Shown piece by piece: positions 29,187 to 39,430 of a stretch of 64,000 bases of DNA (its first letter is position 1; every line of letters starts with the position of its first letter). A model generated the notes under the pieces. The model was not told where the DNA came from. It searched no databases and saw only the letters and a program-made list of their open reading frames with translations. Source of the DNA: Ancylobacter moscoviensis (GTDB lineage: Bacteria > Pseudomonadota > Alphaproteobacteria > Rhizobiales > Xanthobacteraceae). The translations under genes were made by a program, and so were the position numbers. The stretch is from the NCBI RefSeq assembly GCF_007559435.1, contig NZ_VMBP01000002.1, forward strand, positions 682,001 to 746,000. Reading direction: 5' to 3'.

Positions 29187-29507
29187 GCCGCTGTCCTCCC
29201 CTGCAGAGGAGGAGCGCCGAATGTCCCGGTTCTCCGTTGGCGTGCGGAGAATGAGGGCATGTCGCGGGATCCCGATCGGGTTCGAACAGAAAGGATCCGG
29301 CCATGCGACGTCCGGGTCGCGAACGCTCCGTCCTAGGTCTGCTTTTAATGCCGCGCTTCTTTCTTCGGCGCGTGCGCGGTGAAGGTAGGACGCTTTCGCG
29401 CTCCGGCGCAATGCACAGCAAAACGGCGGACGGCAAATGTGATTTCGCGCCGGTCGCCGGATACACGTCGCTGGACGCCGGGCGGGATGAAGACTAGATC
29501 GCTAGCC
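29187..29507. other. Divergent intergenic region acxR / HAD gene
   Basis: A 321-base stretch lies between divergent genes. It should contain the acxR promoter and the first promoter of the polyol cluster. I see no gene, no strong inverted repeat and no clear -35/-10 pair. Open frames crossing it are arginine-rich extensions of the neighbours. Confidence 0.4.
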
Positions 29508-30200
29508 ATGCGCCCGGCCCTCATCATCTTCGATTGCGACGGCGTGCTGATCGACAGCGAGGTTCTCAGCGCCCGTGCGCTCATCGACGAACTGGCCTGT
29601 CACGGCGTTGCCGTCGACATGGGCTTCGTCGCGCGCCATTTCATCGGCCGGGCCTATCCGGTGATCGTGGCCGAGGTGAGCGCGCGCTTCGGCGTCACGC
29701 TTCCAGACGATTTCGAGGAACGCTATCGCGGCCGGCTGCTGGCCTCGTTCAGGACCGACCTTGCCGCAATGGCCGGCGCGATGGAGACGGTCGAGGCGCT
29801 GCAGGTGCCGGCCTGCGTCGCGACATCGTCGAGCCCGGCGCGGCTCGCCGCCTCGCTCGCCATGGTCGGGCTCGACCGGCATTTCGACGGCCGGACCTTC
29901 ACCGCCAGCGAGGTGCCGCACGGCAAGCCGGCGCCGGACCTGTTCCTCCACGCGGCGGCGGTCATGGGCGCCGACCCGTCCACCTGCGTGGTGGTGGAGG
30001 ACAGCGTGCCCGGCCTGCTGGCGGGTCTCGCCGCCGGAATGCAGGTGTGGCGCTTCACCGGAGGCAGCCACCTTGCCAATATGGACGTGCCGCTGCCCGT
30101 CGATTGCCGCCCGCATCGCAGTTTCGCGAGCTTCGCCGAGCTGAGGGCGGCGCTGCCTCACCTGTTCCACCCGTCCGCTGGCGTAGTGAACCCCGCATGA
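29508..30200 (+). CDS. HAD-superfamily phosphatase, polyol cluster
   Basis: The 230-residue protein is a subfamily IA HAD hydrolase of the phosphoglycolate phosphatase/beta-phosphoglucomutase group. Motif I is 'FDCDGVLIDSE', motif II 'ATSSSPARL', motif III lysine in 'PHGKPAPDLF', and motif IV 'VVVEDSVPGLLAG'. It overlaps the regulator gene by 4 bases and so belongs to the polyol operon. It probably dephosphorylates a sugar or polyol phosphate; the substrate is unknown. The ATG at 29508 is chosen for the canonical N-terminus 'MRPALIIFDCDG'; an ATG at 29487 would add 7 residues. Neither has a strong ribosome site. Confidence 0.83.
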   Translation: MRPALIIFDCDGVLIDSEVLSARALIDELACHGVAVDMGFVARHFIGRAYPVIVAEVSARFGVTLPDDFEERYRGRLLASFRTDLAAMAGAMETVEALQVPACVATSSSPARLAASLAMVGLDRHFDGRTFTASEVPHGKPAPDLFLHAAAVMGADPSTCVVVEDSVPGLLAGLAAGMQVWRFTGGSHLANMDVPLPVDCRPHRSFASFAELRAALPHLFHPSAGVVNPA

Positions 30201-31156
30201 GCCTTCTTCCCGACGCCGACCCTTCGACCGACGACCAGGCCGCCCGCGCCGCCTGGCTGTATTACGTGGGCGGCCTGACGCAGGACCAGATCGCGGCCGA
30301 GATGGGCGTCTCCCGCCAGCGCGCCCAGCGACTCGTCAGCCGGGCGGTGGCGGCCGGGCTCATCCATGTGCGGCTGAACCACCATCTGGCGACCTGCCAG
30401 TCGCTGGAGGCGGCGCTGCGCGAGCGCTTCGGCCTCGTGCGCTGCCGCGTGATGCCCGGGCTGGGGCCGGATCGCGATCCCGTGCGCGCGATTGCGCCGG
30501 CGGCGGCGGCGGAGATGGAGCGCGTGCTGCGGGAACCGCGTTCGCTGGTCATCGCGCTCGGCACCGGGCGGGCACTGCGCGGCATGGTCGAGGCGCTGGC
30601 GCCGGTCGAGGCGCCGCAGCACCGGCTCGTCTCGCTGCTCGGCAACATCGCGCCGGACGGCTCCGCCTCCTATTTCGAGGTCATCATGCGGCTGGCCGAG
30701 AAGGTCCACGCGCCGCATTATCCGATGCCGGTGCCGGTGATGGCGGACACGCCCTCGGAGAATGCGGTCCTCCAGTCGCTCGGCGCGGTGCGCAAGGTCC
30801 GCGAGCTGGCGCAGGAGGCCGACGTGACCTTCGTCGGCATCGGCCAGATGACCGACGACGCGCCGCTGCTGACCGACGGCTTCCTCACCCCCGACGAACT
30901 GCGTGAGATCCAGGCGGTCGGCGCGGCCGGGGAGATCGCCGGCTGGATCTTCGACGGGGAGGGGCGCTACCTCGACCTCGCGATCAACCAGCGGATGACC
31001 GGCGTGCGGGTGCCGCCGACTGGCCCGGACCGTCCGGTGATCGCGATCGCCGCCGGCGAGGTGAAGATCGCCGCCGCCGCGGCGGCGCTGAAATCCGGCA
31101 TCATCAACGGGCTGGTGACCGACGAGCCGACGGCCATCGGCATTCTCGCGCGCTGA
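30197..31156 (+). CDS. smoC: SorC/DeoR-family sugar-binding transcriptional regulator
   Basis: The 319-residue protein has an N-terminal helix-turn-helix ('LYYVGGLTQDQIAAEMGVSRQRAQRLVSRAVAAGLI'). A SorC-type effector-binding domain follows with 'VIALGTGRALRGMVEALAP', 'VSLLGNIAPDGSAS', 'VTFVGIGQM' and 'AAGEIAGWIFDGEG'. It precedes the smoEFGK transporter, the position of SmoC in Rhodobacter polyol operons. It probably responds to a phosphorylated or free sugar derived from sorbitol or mannitol. It overlaps the HAD gene by 4 bases. Confidence 0.85.
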   Translation: MSLLPDADPSTDDQAARAAWLYYVGGLTQDQIAAEMGVSRQRAQRLVSRAVAAGLIHVRLNHHLATCQSLEAALRERFGLVRCRVMPGLGPDRDPVRAIAPAAAAEMERVLREPRSLVIALGTGRALRGMVEALAPVEAPQHRLVSLLGNIAPDGSASYFEVIMRLAEKVHAPHYPMPVPVMADTPSENAVLQSLGAVRKVRELAQEADVTFVGIGQMTDDAPLLTDGFLTPDELREIQAVGAAGEIAGWIFDGEGRYLDLAINQRMTGVRVPPTGPDRPVIAIAAGEVKIAAAAAALKSGIINGLVTDEPTAIGILAR

Positions 31157-31187
31157 GGCCCCGCCGGGCGGGCCATTCCCGCCCTGA

Positions 31188-31206
31188 TGGGCAAACACCA
31201 TTCACA
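31188..31206 (+). promoter_or_regulatory. Candidate operator, site 1
   Basis: TGGGCAAA at 31188-31195 is followed by ATTCACA at 31200-31206. The same two words recur in opposite orientation 165 bases downstream (31355-31369), with a shorter spacer. The pair flanks the start region of the smoE promoter, so both may bind the neighbouring SorC-type regulator. This is inference from the repeat alone. Confidence 0.3.
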
Positions 31207-31334
31207 TACAAGCGCGCAAGCCCCTCGTGCCGCCCTCCGGGCGCGTGCGCGGCCTTGCCGTGGAAGCGTTTCCCCCTAGCTCAGAACGGGCATGGACAGC
31301 CGCCGGTCTCTCGCGTCCGCAGCATGGAAGGGGG

Positions 31335-31363
31335 TTGACGGGCGTCAGGGTGACGTGAATATT
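31335..31363 (+). promoter_or_regulatory. Candidate sigma-70 type promoter of smoE
   Basis: TTGACG at 31335-31340 and AATATT at 31358-31363 are separated by 17 bases. The -35 is 5/6 and the -10 is 4/6 to consensus. Transcription would begin near 31370, about 40 bases before smoE. The inverted word GTGAATATTTGCCCA (31355-31369) overlaps the -10, as an operator would. Confidence 0.5.
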
Positions 31364-31411
31364 TGCCCACAAGGCGATGAAATGCTCAATTCGCCGCAAG
31401 GGAGGAGAGTC

Positions 31412-32731
31412 ATGACCGTTACGTTCCGCGCCCTCGTGGGCGCGTCGATGATGCTTGCCTTCGCCGGCACCGCATCGGCCCAGACGACCATCACCGTCGC
31501 GACGGTGAACAACGGCGACATGATCCGCATGCAGCGCCTCATGTCGGACTTCTACGCCAAGCATCCCGACATCAAGGTCAACTGGGTGACGCTGGAAGAG
31601 AACGTGCTGCGCCAGCGCGTGACCACCGACATCGCCTCGAAGGGCGGCCAGTACGACGTGCTGACCATCGGCAACTACGAGGTGCCGATCTGGGCCAAGC
31701 AGAACTGGTTGCTGGCGCTCGACAATCTCGGCGCCGACTACCAGCAGGACGACCTGCTGCCGCAGGTGGCCCAGAGCCTCACCGTCGACGGCAAGCTCTA
31801 TGCGGTGCCGTTCTACGCCGAGAGCTCGATGCTGATGTACCGCACCGACCTGCTGGAGAAGGCCGGCCTCAAGATGCCGGAGAATCCCGACTGGGACTTC
31901 ATCACCGACGCGGCGGCCAAGATGACCGACAAGAGCGCCGGCGTTTACGGCATCTGCCTGCGCGGCAAGGCCGGCTGGGGCGAGAACATGGCGTTCCTCA
32001 CCTCCATGGTGAATTCCATGGGCGGAAGCTGGTTCGACATGCAGTGGAAGCCGCAGTTCGACCAGCCCGAGTGGAAGGCGACGCTCGACACCTACCTGAA
32101 GCTGATGTCGAACTACGGCCCGCCCGGCGCCTCCTCCAACGGCTTCAACGAGAACCTCGCGCTGTTCCAGACCGGCAAGTGCGGCATGTGGATCGACGCC
32201 ACCGTCGCCGCTTCCTTCATCTCCGATCCGAAGGAGTCGAAGGTCGCCGACAAGGTCGGCTTCGCGCCGGCGCCGACCCGTGCGGGCGGCAAGAACCACG
32301 GCAACTGGCTGTGGTCGTGGAACCTCGCCATTCCCGCCACCTCGACCAAGGCGGACGCGGCCAAGACCTTCGTGGCCTGGGCGACCTCGCCCGAATACAC
32401 CAAGCTGGTGGCCGAGAAGGAAGGCGTCGCCAACGTGCCGCCCGGCACGCGGACCTCGCTCTACAAGAACCCCGACTATCTGAAGGTCGCACCCTTCGCC
32501 GAGATGACGCTGAAGGCGATCGAATCCGCCAACACCGCGCACCCCTCGGAGAAGCAGGTGCCCTATACGGGCGGCCAGTTCGTCGCGATCCCGGAGTTCC
32601 AGGCGATCGGCACCGCCGTCGGCCAGCAGTTCTCGGCCGCCGTCGCCGGCAAGTCCAAGGCGGAGCAGGCGCTCACCGCCGCGCAGGCGCTGACCGTCCG
32701 TGAAATGACCCGCGCCGGCTATCCGAAGTAG
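31412..32731 (+). CDS. smoE: Sorbitol/mannitol ABC transporter substrate-binding protein
   Basis: This periplasmic polyol-binding protein belongs to the family-1 carbohydrate-binding class. The 439-residue precursor has a signal peptide ending 'GTASAQ'. Recognisable blocks are 'TITVATVNNGDMIRMQRL', 'QYDVLTIGNYEVPIWAKQNWL' and 'VDGKLYAVPFYAESSMLMYRTDLLEKAG'. The sequence resembles SmoE/MtlE more than maltose- or sn-glycerol-phosphate-binding proteins. The ATG at 31412 has GGGAGGAGAG directly upstream; an in-frame ATG 40 codons earlier lacks one. It is the first structural gene of smoEFGK. Confidence 0.9.
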   Translation: MTVTFRALVGASMMLAFAGTASAQTTITVATVNNGDMIRMQRLMSDFYAKHPDIKVNWVTLEENVLRQRVTTDIASKGGQYDVLTIGNYEVPIWAKQNWLLALDNLGADYQQDDLLPQVAQSLTVDGKLYAVPFYAESSMLMYRTDLLEKAGLKMPENPDWDFITDAAAKMTDKSAGVYGICLRGKAGWGENMAFLTSMVNSMGGSWFDMQWKPQFDQPEWKATLDTYLKLMSNYGPPGASSNGFNENLALFQTGKCGMWIDATVAASFISDPKESKVADKVGFAPAPTRAGGKNHGNWLWSWNLAIPATSTKADAAKTFVAWATSPEYTKLVAEKEGVANVPPGTRTSLYKNPDYLKVAPFAEMTLKAIESANTAHPSEKQVPYTGGQFVAIPEFQAIGTAVGQQFSAAVAGKSKAEQALTAAQALTVREMTRAGYPK

Positions 32732-32779
32732 GCGTTCGCATTCCCGTCCACCGGCGCCATCGCGCGCCGGCGGGCCGAG

Positions 32780-32819
32780 CTGCCGCGGTCCGGGAATTCC
32801 CGCCCCCGTGCCGCGGCAG
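32780..32819 (+). other. Intercistronic hairpin smoE-smoF
   Basis: CTGCCGCGG (32780-32788) pairs perfectly with CCGCGGCAG (32811-32819). The loop holds a 12-base palindrome, CGGGAATTCCCG (32791-32802). It sits in the 185-base gap after the binding-protein gene, the usual place for a structure that keeps the binding-protein mRNA more abundant than the permease mRNA. No T-run follows. Confidence 0.55.
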
Positions 32820-32916
32820 GCCGGCAGACGAGACCAGCCCGCGTCCGTCGCGGTCTCACTTTTGCGCACCACCCGCGGGACCCGCCCGCGAGCGGCACCA
32901 GCCAAGGTATCCGTCC

Positions 32917-33789
32917 ATGGCGACGCAAGCCTCACGCACTGCAGGCCGGCTCATGCTGTCCCCGGCGGTCATCCTGCTGTTCCTGTGGATGATCGTGCCG
33001 CTGGCGATGACCGTCTACTTCTCCTTCCTGCGCTTCAACCTGCTGATGCCAGGCACGGAGGAGTTCACGGGCTTCGAGAACTATCTCTACTTCTTCACCG
33101 ATCCGTCCTTCTGGCCGGCGCTGATCAATACGCTGACCCTCGTGCTCGGCGTGCTGGTGATCACGGTGGTCGGCGGGGTGGCGCTGGCGGTGCTGCTGGA
33201 CCAGCCGATGTGGGGGCAGGGGATCGTCCGCATCCTCGTCATCGCGCCGTTCTTCATCATGCCCAGCGTCTCGGCGCTGGTGTGGAAGAACATGCTGATG
33301 AACCCGGTGAACGGGCTCTTCGCCTCCATGGCGCGCGGGCTCGGGCTGGAGCCCTTCGACTTCTTCGCCGAGGCACCGCTCGCCTCCATCATCGCCATCG
33401 TCGCCTGGCAATGGCTGCCCTTCGCCACGCTGATCCTGCTCACCGCGCTGCAGAGTCTCGACCAGGAGCAGATGGAGGCGGCGGAGATGGACGGGGCCGG
33501 CTGGTTCTGGCGCTTCCTGCACCTGACCATCCCGCACCTAATGCGCTCGATCACCGTCGTCGTGCTGATCCAGACGATCTTCCTGCTCTCCGTCTTCGCC
33601 GAGATCCTGGTGACGACCAATGGCGGGCCCGGCACGGCGTCCACCACGCTCACCTTCCTCGTCTACATGCAGTCCATGCTGCAGTTCGACGTGGGGCTGG
33701 GCTCCGCCGGCGGCATCGTCGCCGTCATCCTCGCCAACATCGTCGCGATCTTCCTCATGCGGATGATCGGCCGGAACCTGGAGGCCTGA
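32917..33789 (+). CDS. smoF: Polyol ABC transporter permease SmoF
   Basis: This is one of two inner-membrane permeases of the polyol importer. The 290-residue protein has six hydrophobic segments. It also has the cytoplasmic EAA loop 'EAAEMDGAGWFWRFLHLTIPHL' that docks on the ATPase. The long N-terminal loop 'FLRFNLLMPGTEEFTGFENYLYFFTDPSFWPALINT' is typical of MalF-like sugar permeases. The stop is 2 bases before the next gene. Confidence 0.91.
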   Translation: MATQASRTAGRLMLSPAVILLFLWMIVPLAMTVYFSFLRFNLLMPGTEEFTGFENYLYFFTDPSFWPALINTLTLVLGVLVITVVGGVALAVLLDQPMWGQGIVRILVIAPFFIMPSVSALVWKNMLMNPVNGLFASMARGLGLEPFDFFAEAPLASIIAIVAWQWLPFATLILLTALQSLDQEQMEAAEMDGAGWFWRFLHLTIPHLMRSITVVVLIQTIFLLSVFAEILVTTNGGPGTASTTLTFLVYMQSMLQFDVGLGSAGGIVAVILANIVAIFLMRMIGRNLEA

Positions 33790-33791
33790 CC

Positions 33792-34622
33792 ATGGCGCGC
33801 GAGGTTTCGAAAGGCCGCAAGGCCGCCGTTACGGCTCTCGCCTGGGGCATCGGGCTGCTGATCTTCTTCCCGATCCTCTGGACGGTGCTGACCTCCTTCA
33901 AGACCGAGGCCGAGGCGATCGCCTCGCCGCCCTCGTTCCTGTTCTTCGACTGGACGCTGGAGAACTACGAGACGGTGAACGAGCGCTCCGACTACCTCGT
34001 CCATTTCTGGAACTCGGTGGTGATCGCGCTCGGCTCGACGCTGGTCGGGCTCCTGGTCGCGGTCCCGGCCGCCTGGTCCATGGCCTTCGTGCCGGGAAAG
34101 CGGACCAAGGACGTGCTGATGTGGATGCTCTCCACCAAGATGATGCCGGCGGTCGGCGTGCTGGTGCCGATCTACCTGCTGGCGCGCGACACCGGCCTGC
34201 TCGACACCAAGCTCGGCCTCGTCATCGTGCTGACGCTGGTGAACCTGCCGATCATCGTCTGGATGCTCTACACCTACTTCAAGGAGATCCCCGGCGAGAT
34301 CCTCGAGGCCGCGCGCATGGACGGCGCCTCGCTGAGCTCCGAGATTCTCTACGTGCTGACGCCCATGGCGGTGCCGGGCATCGCGTCCACCCTGCTGCTC
34401 AACGTCATCCTCGCGTGGAACGAGAGCTTCTGGACGCTGAACCTCACCGCGGCCAACGCCGCGCCGCTGACCGCCTTCATCGCCAGCTATTCGAGCCCCG
34501 AGGGGCTCTTCTACGCCAAGCTCTCGGCGGCCAGCACCATGGCGATCGCGCCGATCCTCATCCTCGGCTGGTTCAGCCAGAAGCAACTCGTCCGCGGCCT
34601 GACCTTCGGCGCCGTGAAGTAG
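33792..34622 (+). CDS. smoG: Polyol ABC transporter permease SmoG
   Basis: This is the second permease, MalG-like. The 276-residue protein has six membrane segments, '[20 protein letters not shown]' near the start, and the EAA loop '[25 protein letters not shown]'. The ATG at 33792 lies 2 bases after the smoF stop. An open extension of this frame back through smoF is a shadow. Confidence 0.91.
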   Translation: MAREVSKGRKAAVTALAWGIGLLIFFPILWTVLTSFKTEAEAIASPPSFLFFDWTLENYETVNERSDYLVHFWNSVVIALGSTLVGLLVAVPAAWSMAFVPGKRTKDVLMWMLSTKMMPAVGVLVPIYLLARDTGLLDTKLGLVIVLTLVNLPIIVWMLYTYFKEIPGEILEAARMDGASLSSEILYVLTPMAVPGIASTLLLNVILAWNESFWTLNLTAANAAPLTAFIASYSSPEGLFYAKLSAASTMAIAPILILGWFSQKQLVRGLTFGAVK

Positions 34623-34632
34623 GGGGAAACCA

Positions 34633-35631
<999 letters not shown>

Positions 35632-35647
35632 CGCGGTGACGTGACAC

Positions 35648-35675
35648 GGGAGGGCGCGGCCCGGCCGTCCCTCCC
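35648..35675 (+). other. Hairpin between smoK and mtlK
   Basis: GGGAGGG (35648-35654) pairs with CCCTCCC (35669-35675) around a GC-rich loop, in a 113-base gap otherwise without a gene. ATTCCCG follows rather than a T-run, so it is more likely a processing or attenuation structure than a full terminator. Confidence 0.4.
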
Positions 35676-35744
35676 ATTCCCGAGATCGACCCCTGCGTCG
35701 CCCGGCGCCCCGGCGCGGACGGCGACAACCCGAATGGCACGACA

Positions 35745-37181
35745 ATGAGCAGCCCCGCCGTATCGCTTCCTTCCTATGACCGCTCGACGCTGACGCCGGG
35801 CATCGTCCATATCGGGCTGGGCAATTTCCACCGCGCCCATCAGGCCGTCTATCTCGACGACCTGTTCGCGCTCGGCGAGGACCATGACTGGGCGATCATC
35901 GGCGCCGGGGTGCGGCCGGCGGACGCGCGCATGCGCGAGGCGCTTCTGGCGCAGGACTGCTTGTCGACCGTCATCGAGCTCGATCCGGCCGGCCGTCGGG
36001 CGCGGCGGGTCGGCGCGATGATCGATTTCCTGCCGGTGGAGATCGGCAACGCCGCGCTGATCGCCGCCATGGCGAAGCCGGAAATCCGCATCGTCAGCCT
36101 GACCGTGACCGAGGGCGGCTACTTCATGGACCCGGCGGGCCGGCTCGACACCGGCGCGGCGGAGATCGCCGCCGACGCGGCCAACCCGTCCGCGCCCGGC
36201 ACGGCGTTCGGCGCCATCCTCGCCGCGCTGAAGGCCCGCCGCGCCGCCGGCATAGCGCCCTTCACGGTGATGTCCTGCGACAACCTGCCGGGCAATGGCA
36301 GCGTGACCCGCCAGGTGGTCGTCGGCCTCGCCCGGCTGTTCGACCCGGAGCTGGCGGCATGGGTCGACGCCCATGTCGCCTTCCCGAACGGGATGGTCGA
36401 CCGCATCACCCCCGCGACGGGCGAGCGCGAGCGGGCCATGGCCGCCGCCTTCGGCATCGCCGATCCGGCGCCCGTGACCTGCGAGCCGTTCCGGCAGTGG
36501 GTGCTGGAAGACCGCTTCCCGGCCGGCCGCCCGGCGCTGGAGAAGGTGGGCGTGGTGTTCACCGATCACGTCCATGCCTATGAGACGATGAAGATCCGCA
36601 TCCTCAACGGCGGCCACGCGATCATCGCCTATCCCGGCGGGCTGATGGACATCGATCTCGTCCACGAGGCGATGGAGGAGCCGCTGATCGTGGCCTTCCT
36701 CGACCGGCTGGAGCGCGAGGAGATCATCCCGATCGTGCCGCCCGTGCCGGACACCGACCTCGGCGACTACTATCGCGTGATCCGCGCCCGCTTCTCCAAT
36801 CCCGAGGTGGCGGACACGGTGCGGCGCCTGTGCCTCGACGGCTCCAACCGGCAGCCGAAATTCATCGTGCCCTCGATCCGCGACAACCGCGCCACGGGGA
36901 GGCTTCCCAAGGGGCTGATCCTCGCCTCGGCGCTGTGGTGCCGCTATTGCGCGGGCGTGACCGACAGCGGCGCAGCCATCGCCCCGAACGACCCGAACTG
37001 GGACGAACTCTCGGCGCGGGCGCGGGCGGCCAAGGCCGATCCTTCGGTGTGGTTCAGCATGCAGGATGTCTATGGCAATCTCGGAGCGGATGTGGAAGTG
37101 GTGGCGGCCTTCTCCGCGGCGCTCGACGCGCTGTGGAGCCGTGGTACGCGGGCCGTGCTGACCGACTATCTCGCCGGCTGA
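35745..37181 (+). CDS. mtlK: Mannitol 2-dehydrogenase family polyol dehydrogenase
   Basis: This NAD-dependent long-chain polyol dehydrogenase oxidises mannitol (or a related polyol such as arabinitol) to the ketose. The 478-residue protein has the N-terminal nucleotide-binding pattern 'GIVHIGLGNFHRAHQAVY'. The C-terminal domain carries the family's catalytic lysine-asparagine-histidine pattern in 'MKIRILNGGHAIIAYPGG'. It follows the transporter and precedes fructokinase, so D-mannitol to D-fructose is the simplest pathway. Substrate preference cannot be read from sequence. Confidence 0.9.
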   Translation: MSSPAVSLPSYDRSTLTPGIVHIGLGNFHRAHQAVYLDDLFALGEDHDWAIIGAGVRPADARMREALLAQDCLSTVIELDPAGRRARRVGAMIDFLPVEIGNAALIAAMAKPEIRIVSLTVTEGGYFMDPAGRLDTGAAEIAADAANPSAPGTAFGAILAALKARRAAGIAPFTVMSCDNLPGNGSVTRQVVVGLARLFDPELAAWVDAHVAFPNGMVDRITPATGERERAMAAAFGIADPAPVTCEPFRQWVLEDRFPAGRPALEKVGVVFTDHVHAYETMKIRILNGGHAIIAYPGGLMDIDLVHEAMEEPLIVAFLDRLEREEIIPIVPPVPDTDLGDYYRVIRARFSNPEVADTVRRLCLDGSNRQPKFIVPSIRDNRATGRLPKGLILASALWCRYCAGVTDSGAAIAPNDPNWDELSARARAAKADPSVWFSMQDVYGNLGADVEVVAAFSAALDALWSRGTRAVLTDYLAG

Positions 37182-37211
37182 GCCTCCCTTCATTCCAGGA
37201 CGGTAATTCCC

Positions 37212-38195
37212 ATGCCCGCTTCGTCTTCGCCCCGCTCGCCGGCGCTTCTGTGCGCGGGAGAGGCGCTGATCGACATGGTGCCGCGCGACACGCCGGAGGG
37301 GCGGGCCTTCCTGCCGCTGCCCGGCGGGGCGGTGTTCAACACCGCCATAGCCGCCGCCCGCCTCGGCACCCCCACGCTGTTCTGGTACGGCCTCTCGACC
37401 GACCTGTTCGGCGACCAGCTGCGCGCCGCCCTCGACGCCGCCGGCGTCGATACCCGCCTGTGCCGCCCGGTCGACCGGCCCACCACGCTCGCCTTCGTCA
37501 CCCTGGTCGAGGGCCAGGCGCGCTATCTCTTCCTCGACGAGAACACCGCCGGCCGCCTGCTCGCCCCGGATGACGTGCCCGAGGTGCCGGAGGAGGTGGG
37601 GGCGCTGTTCCTGGGCGGCATCAGCCTGGTCGGCGAGCCTGTCGGTAGCGCGATGGAAGCGCTGGCGGGCCGGGTCGCGGCGGACGGCCGGGGGCGGCTG
37701 ATCATGCTCGACCCGAACATCCGCCCCGGCTTCATCCGCGACGAAGCGGCCTATCGCGCCCGCATCGACCGCCTCATCCGCCTCAGCCATGTGGTGAAGC
37801 TCTCCGACGAGGACCTGTTCTGGCTGACCGGGCCGGGCGACCTCGCCACCCAGGCGCGCCGGGTGCAGGCGCTGGGCCCGCGTCTGGTGCTGGTCACGCT
37901 GGGCGCCCGTGGCGCGCGCGCCTTCTGCCGCGACGCGCAGGGGGGCGACATCGAGGTGTCCGTGGCGGCGCCGGCCGTCACCGTGGCGGATACGGTGGGG
38001 GCGGGGGACACCTTCAACGCCGGCTTCCTGTCGGCGCTGGCGGAGGCCGGCGCGCTGGCGCCGGATCGGCTGGCGGCGCTGCCGCCCGCGACGCTGCAGG
38101 CCGCGCTCGCCTTCGCCGCCCGCGCCGCCGCCGTCTCCGTCACCCGCGCGGGCGCCAACCCGCCCTGGCGTAGCGAGATCCTCGAAGGGGAGTGA
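37212..38195 (+). CDS. Fructokinase, PfkB family
   Basis: This ATP-dependent sugar kinase probably phosphorylates the fructose made by the mannitol dehydrogenase. The 327-residue protein has 'CAGEALIDMVPRD', PfkB signature 1-type 'PGGAVFNTAIAAARLG' and signature 2 'DTVGAGDTFNAGFLSAL', with the catalytic aspartate in GAGD. It lies 30 bases after the dehydrogenase gene and is the last gene of the polyol operon. Confidence 0.9.
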   Translation: MPASSSPRSPALLCAGEALIDMVPRDTPEGRAFLPLPGGAVFNTAIAAARLGTPTLFWYGLSTDLFGDQLRAALDAAGVDTRLCRPVDRPTTLAFVTLVEGQARYLFLDENTAGRLLAPDDVPEVPEEVGALFLGGISLVGEPVGSAMEALAGRVAADGRGRLIMLDPNIRPGFIRDEAAYRARIDRLIRLSHVVKLSDEDLFWLTGPGDLATQARRVQALGPRLVLVTLGARGARAFCRDAQGGDIEVSVAAPAVTVADTVGAGDTFNAGFLSALAEAGALAPDRLAALPPATLQAALAFAARAAAVSVTRAGANPPWRSEILEGE

Positions 38196-38240
38196 GGGGT
38201 GGGGCGGCGCGGGCCGATCGCACCGGAAACCGCCTCGAAG

Positions 38241-38266
38241 GAACTTGATGAGAACATATTGCGAAC
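38241..38266 (+). promoter_or_regulatory. Overlapping LexA (SOS) boxes at recA
   Basis: Three GAAC words at 38241, 38252 and 38263 are each separated by exactly 7 bases, making two overlapping GAAC-N7-GAAC sites. That is the reverse form of the alphaproteobacterial LexA box GTTC-N7-GTTC. A fourth GAAC lies at 38270. The boxes overlap the likely -35 region. Confidence 0.88.
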
Positions 38267-38287
38267 ATCGAACAAACCGGGTACAAC
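38259..38287 (+). promoter_or_regulatory. recA promoter candidate
   Basis: TTGCGA (38259-38264) and TACAAC (38282-38287) are separated by 17 bases, with start of transcription near 38294, about 50 bases before the recA ATG. The -35 lies inside the second LexA box, so LexA binding would block polymerase. Confidence 0.6.
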
Positions 38288-38344
38288 TGCACCAACTTAT
38301 CCGAAACCCTATTCATCCTCTTGCGTGCAGCCCGGAGCCCGGCG

Positions 38345-39430
38345 ATGACTCAAGCGACTCTGCGACTCGTTGAAGGATCTTCCATGGACAAGGCCAAGGC
38401 GCTCGACGCCGCGCTTTCCCAGATCGAGCGCCATTTCGGCAAGGGCTCGATCATGCGGCTGGGCAAGAACGAGCGGATCATGGAGATCGAGACGGTCTCC
38501 ACGGGTTCGCTCGGTCTCGACATCGCGCTCGGCATCGGCGGCCTGCCGCGCGGGCGCATCGTCGAGATCTTCGGGCCGGAATCCTCGGGCAAGACCACGC
38601 TCGCTCTGCACACCATCGCGGAGGCGCAGAAAAAGGGCGGGGTGTGCGCCTTCATCGACGCCGAGCACGCGCTCGACCCGATCTATGCCCGCAAGCTGGG
38701 CGTCGATCTCGACAATCTGCTGATCTCCCAGCCGGATGCCGGCGAGCAGGCGCTGGAGATCGCCGACACGCTGGTGCGCTCGGGCGCGGTGGACGTGCTG
38801 GTGGTCGATTCGGTCGCCGCGCTGACCCCGCGTGCCGAACTCGACGGTGAGATGGGCGACAACCAGCCCGGCATGCAGGCGCGGCTGATGAGCCAGGCGT
38901 TGCGCAAGCTGACCGCCTCGATCAACCGCTCCCACACCATGGTGATCTTCATCAACCAGATCCGCATGAAGATCGGCGTGATGTACGGTAGCCCGGAGAC
39001 CACCACGGGCGGCAACGCGCTGAAGTTCTATTCCTCGGTCCGTCTCGACATCCGCCGTATCGGCGCGATCAAGGAGCGCGACGAGGTGGTGGGCAACCAG
39101 ACCCGCGTGAAGGTGGTGAAGAACAAGCTGGCGCCGCCCTTCAAGCAGGTCGAGTTCGACATCATGTATGGCGAGGGCGTCTCCAAGATGGGCGAGCTCA
39201 TCGATCTCGGCATCAAGGCCGGGGTGGTGGAGAAGTCGGGCGCGTGGTTCTCCTATGACAGCCAGCGGCTCGGCCAAGGGCGCGAGAACGCCAAGAACTT
39301 CCTGCGCCAGAACCCGGAGGTCGCCGGTCGCATCGAGGCGACGATCCGCCAGAATGCCGGCCTGATCGCCGAGCAGATTCTCGCCGGTGCCGAGGGCGGC
39401 GAGGAGGACGAGGGCGACGCCGAGGGTTGA
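38345..39430 (+). CDS. recA: Recombinase RecA
   Basis: This is the DNA strand-exchange protein and SOS co-protease. The 361-residue product has Walker A 'GPESSGKTT', '[17 protein letters not shown]', Walker B '[10 protein letters not shown]', the DNA-binding loop '[22 protein letters not shown]', and '[30 protein letters not shown]'. The C-terminus is acidic ('[11 protein letters not shown]'). The start at 38345 ([11 protein letters not shown]) matches other alphaproteobacterial RecA proteins. A second ATG at 38384 has a better ribosome site (GAAGGA) and could also be used. Confidence 0.98.
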   Translation: MTQATLRLVEGSSMDKAKALDAALSQIERHFGKGSIMRLGKNERIMEIETVSTGSLGLDIALGIGGLPRGRIVEIFGPESSGKTTLALHTIAEAQKKGGVCAFIDAEHALDPIYARKLGVDLDNLLISQPDAGEQALEIADTLVRSGAVDVLVVDSVAALTPRAELDGEMGDNQPGMQARLMSQALRKLTASINRSHTMVIFINQIRMKIGVMYGSPETTTGGNALKFYSSVRLDIRRIGAIKERDEVVGNQTRVKVVKNKLAPPFKQVEFDIMYGEGVSKMGELIDLGIKAGVVEKSGAWFSYDSQRLGQGRENAKNFLRQNPEVAGRIEATIRQNAGLIAEQILAGAEGGEEDEGDAEG

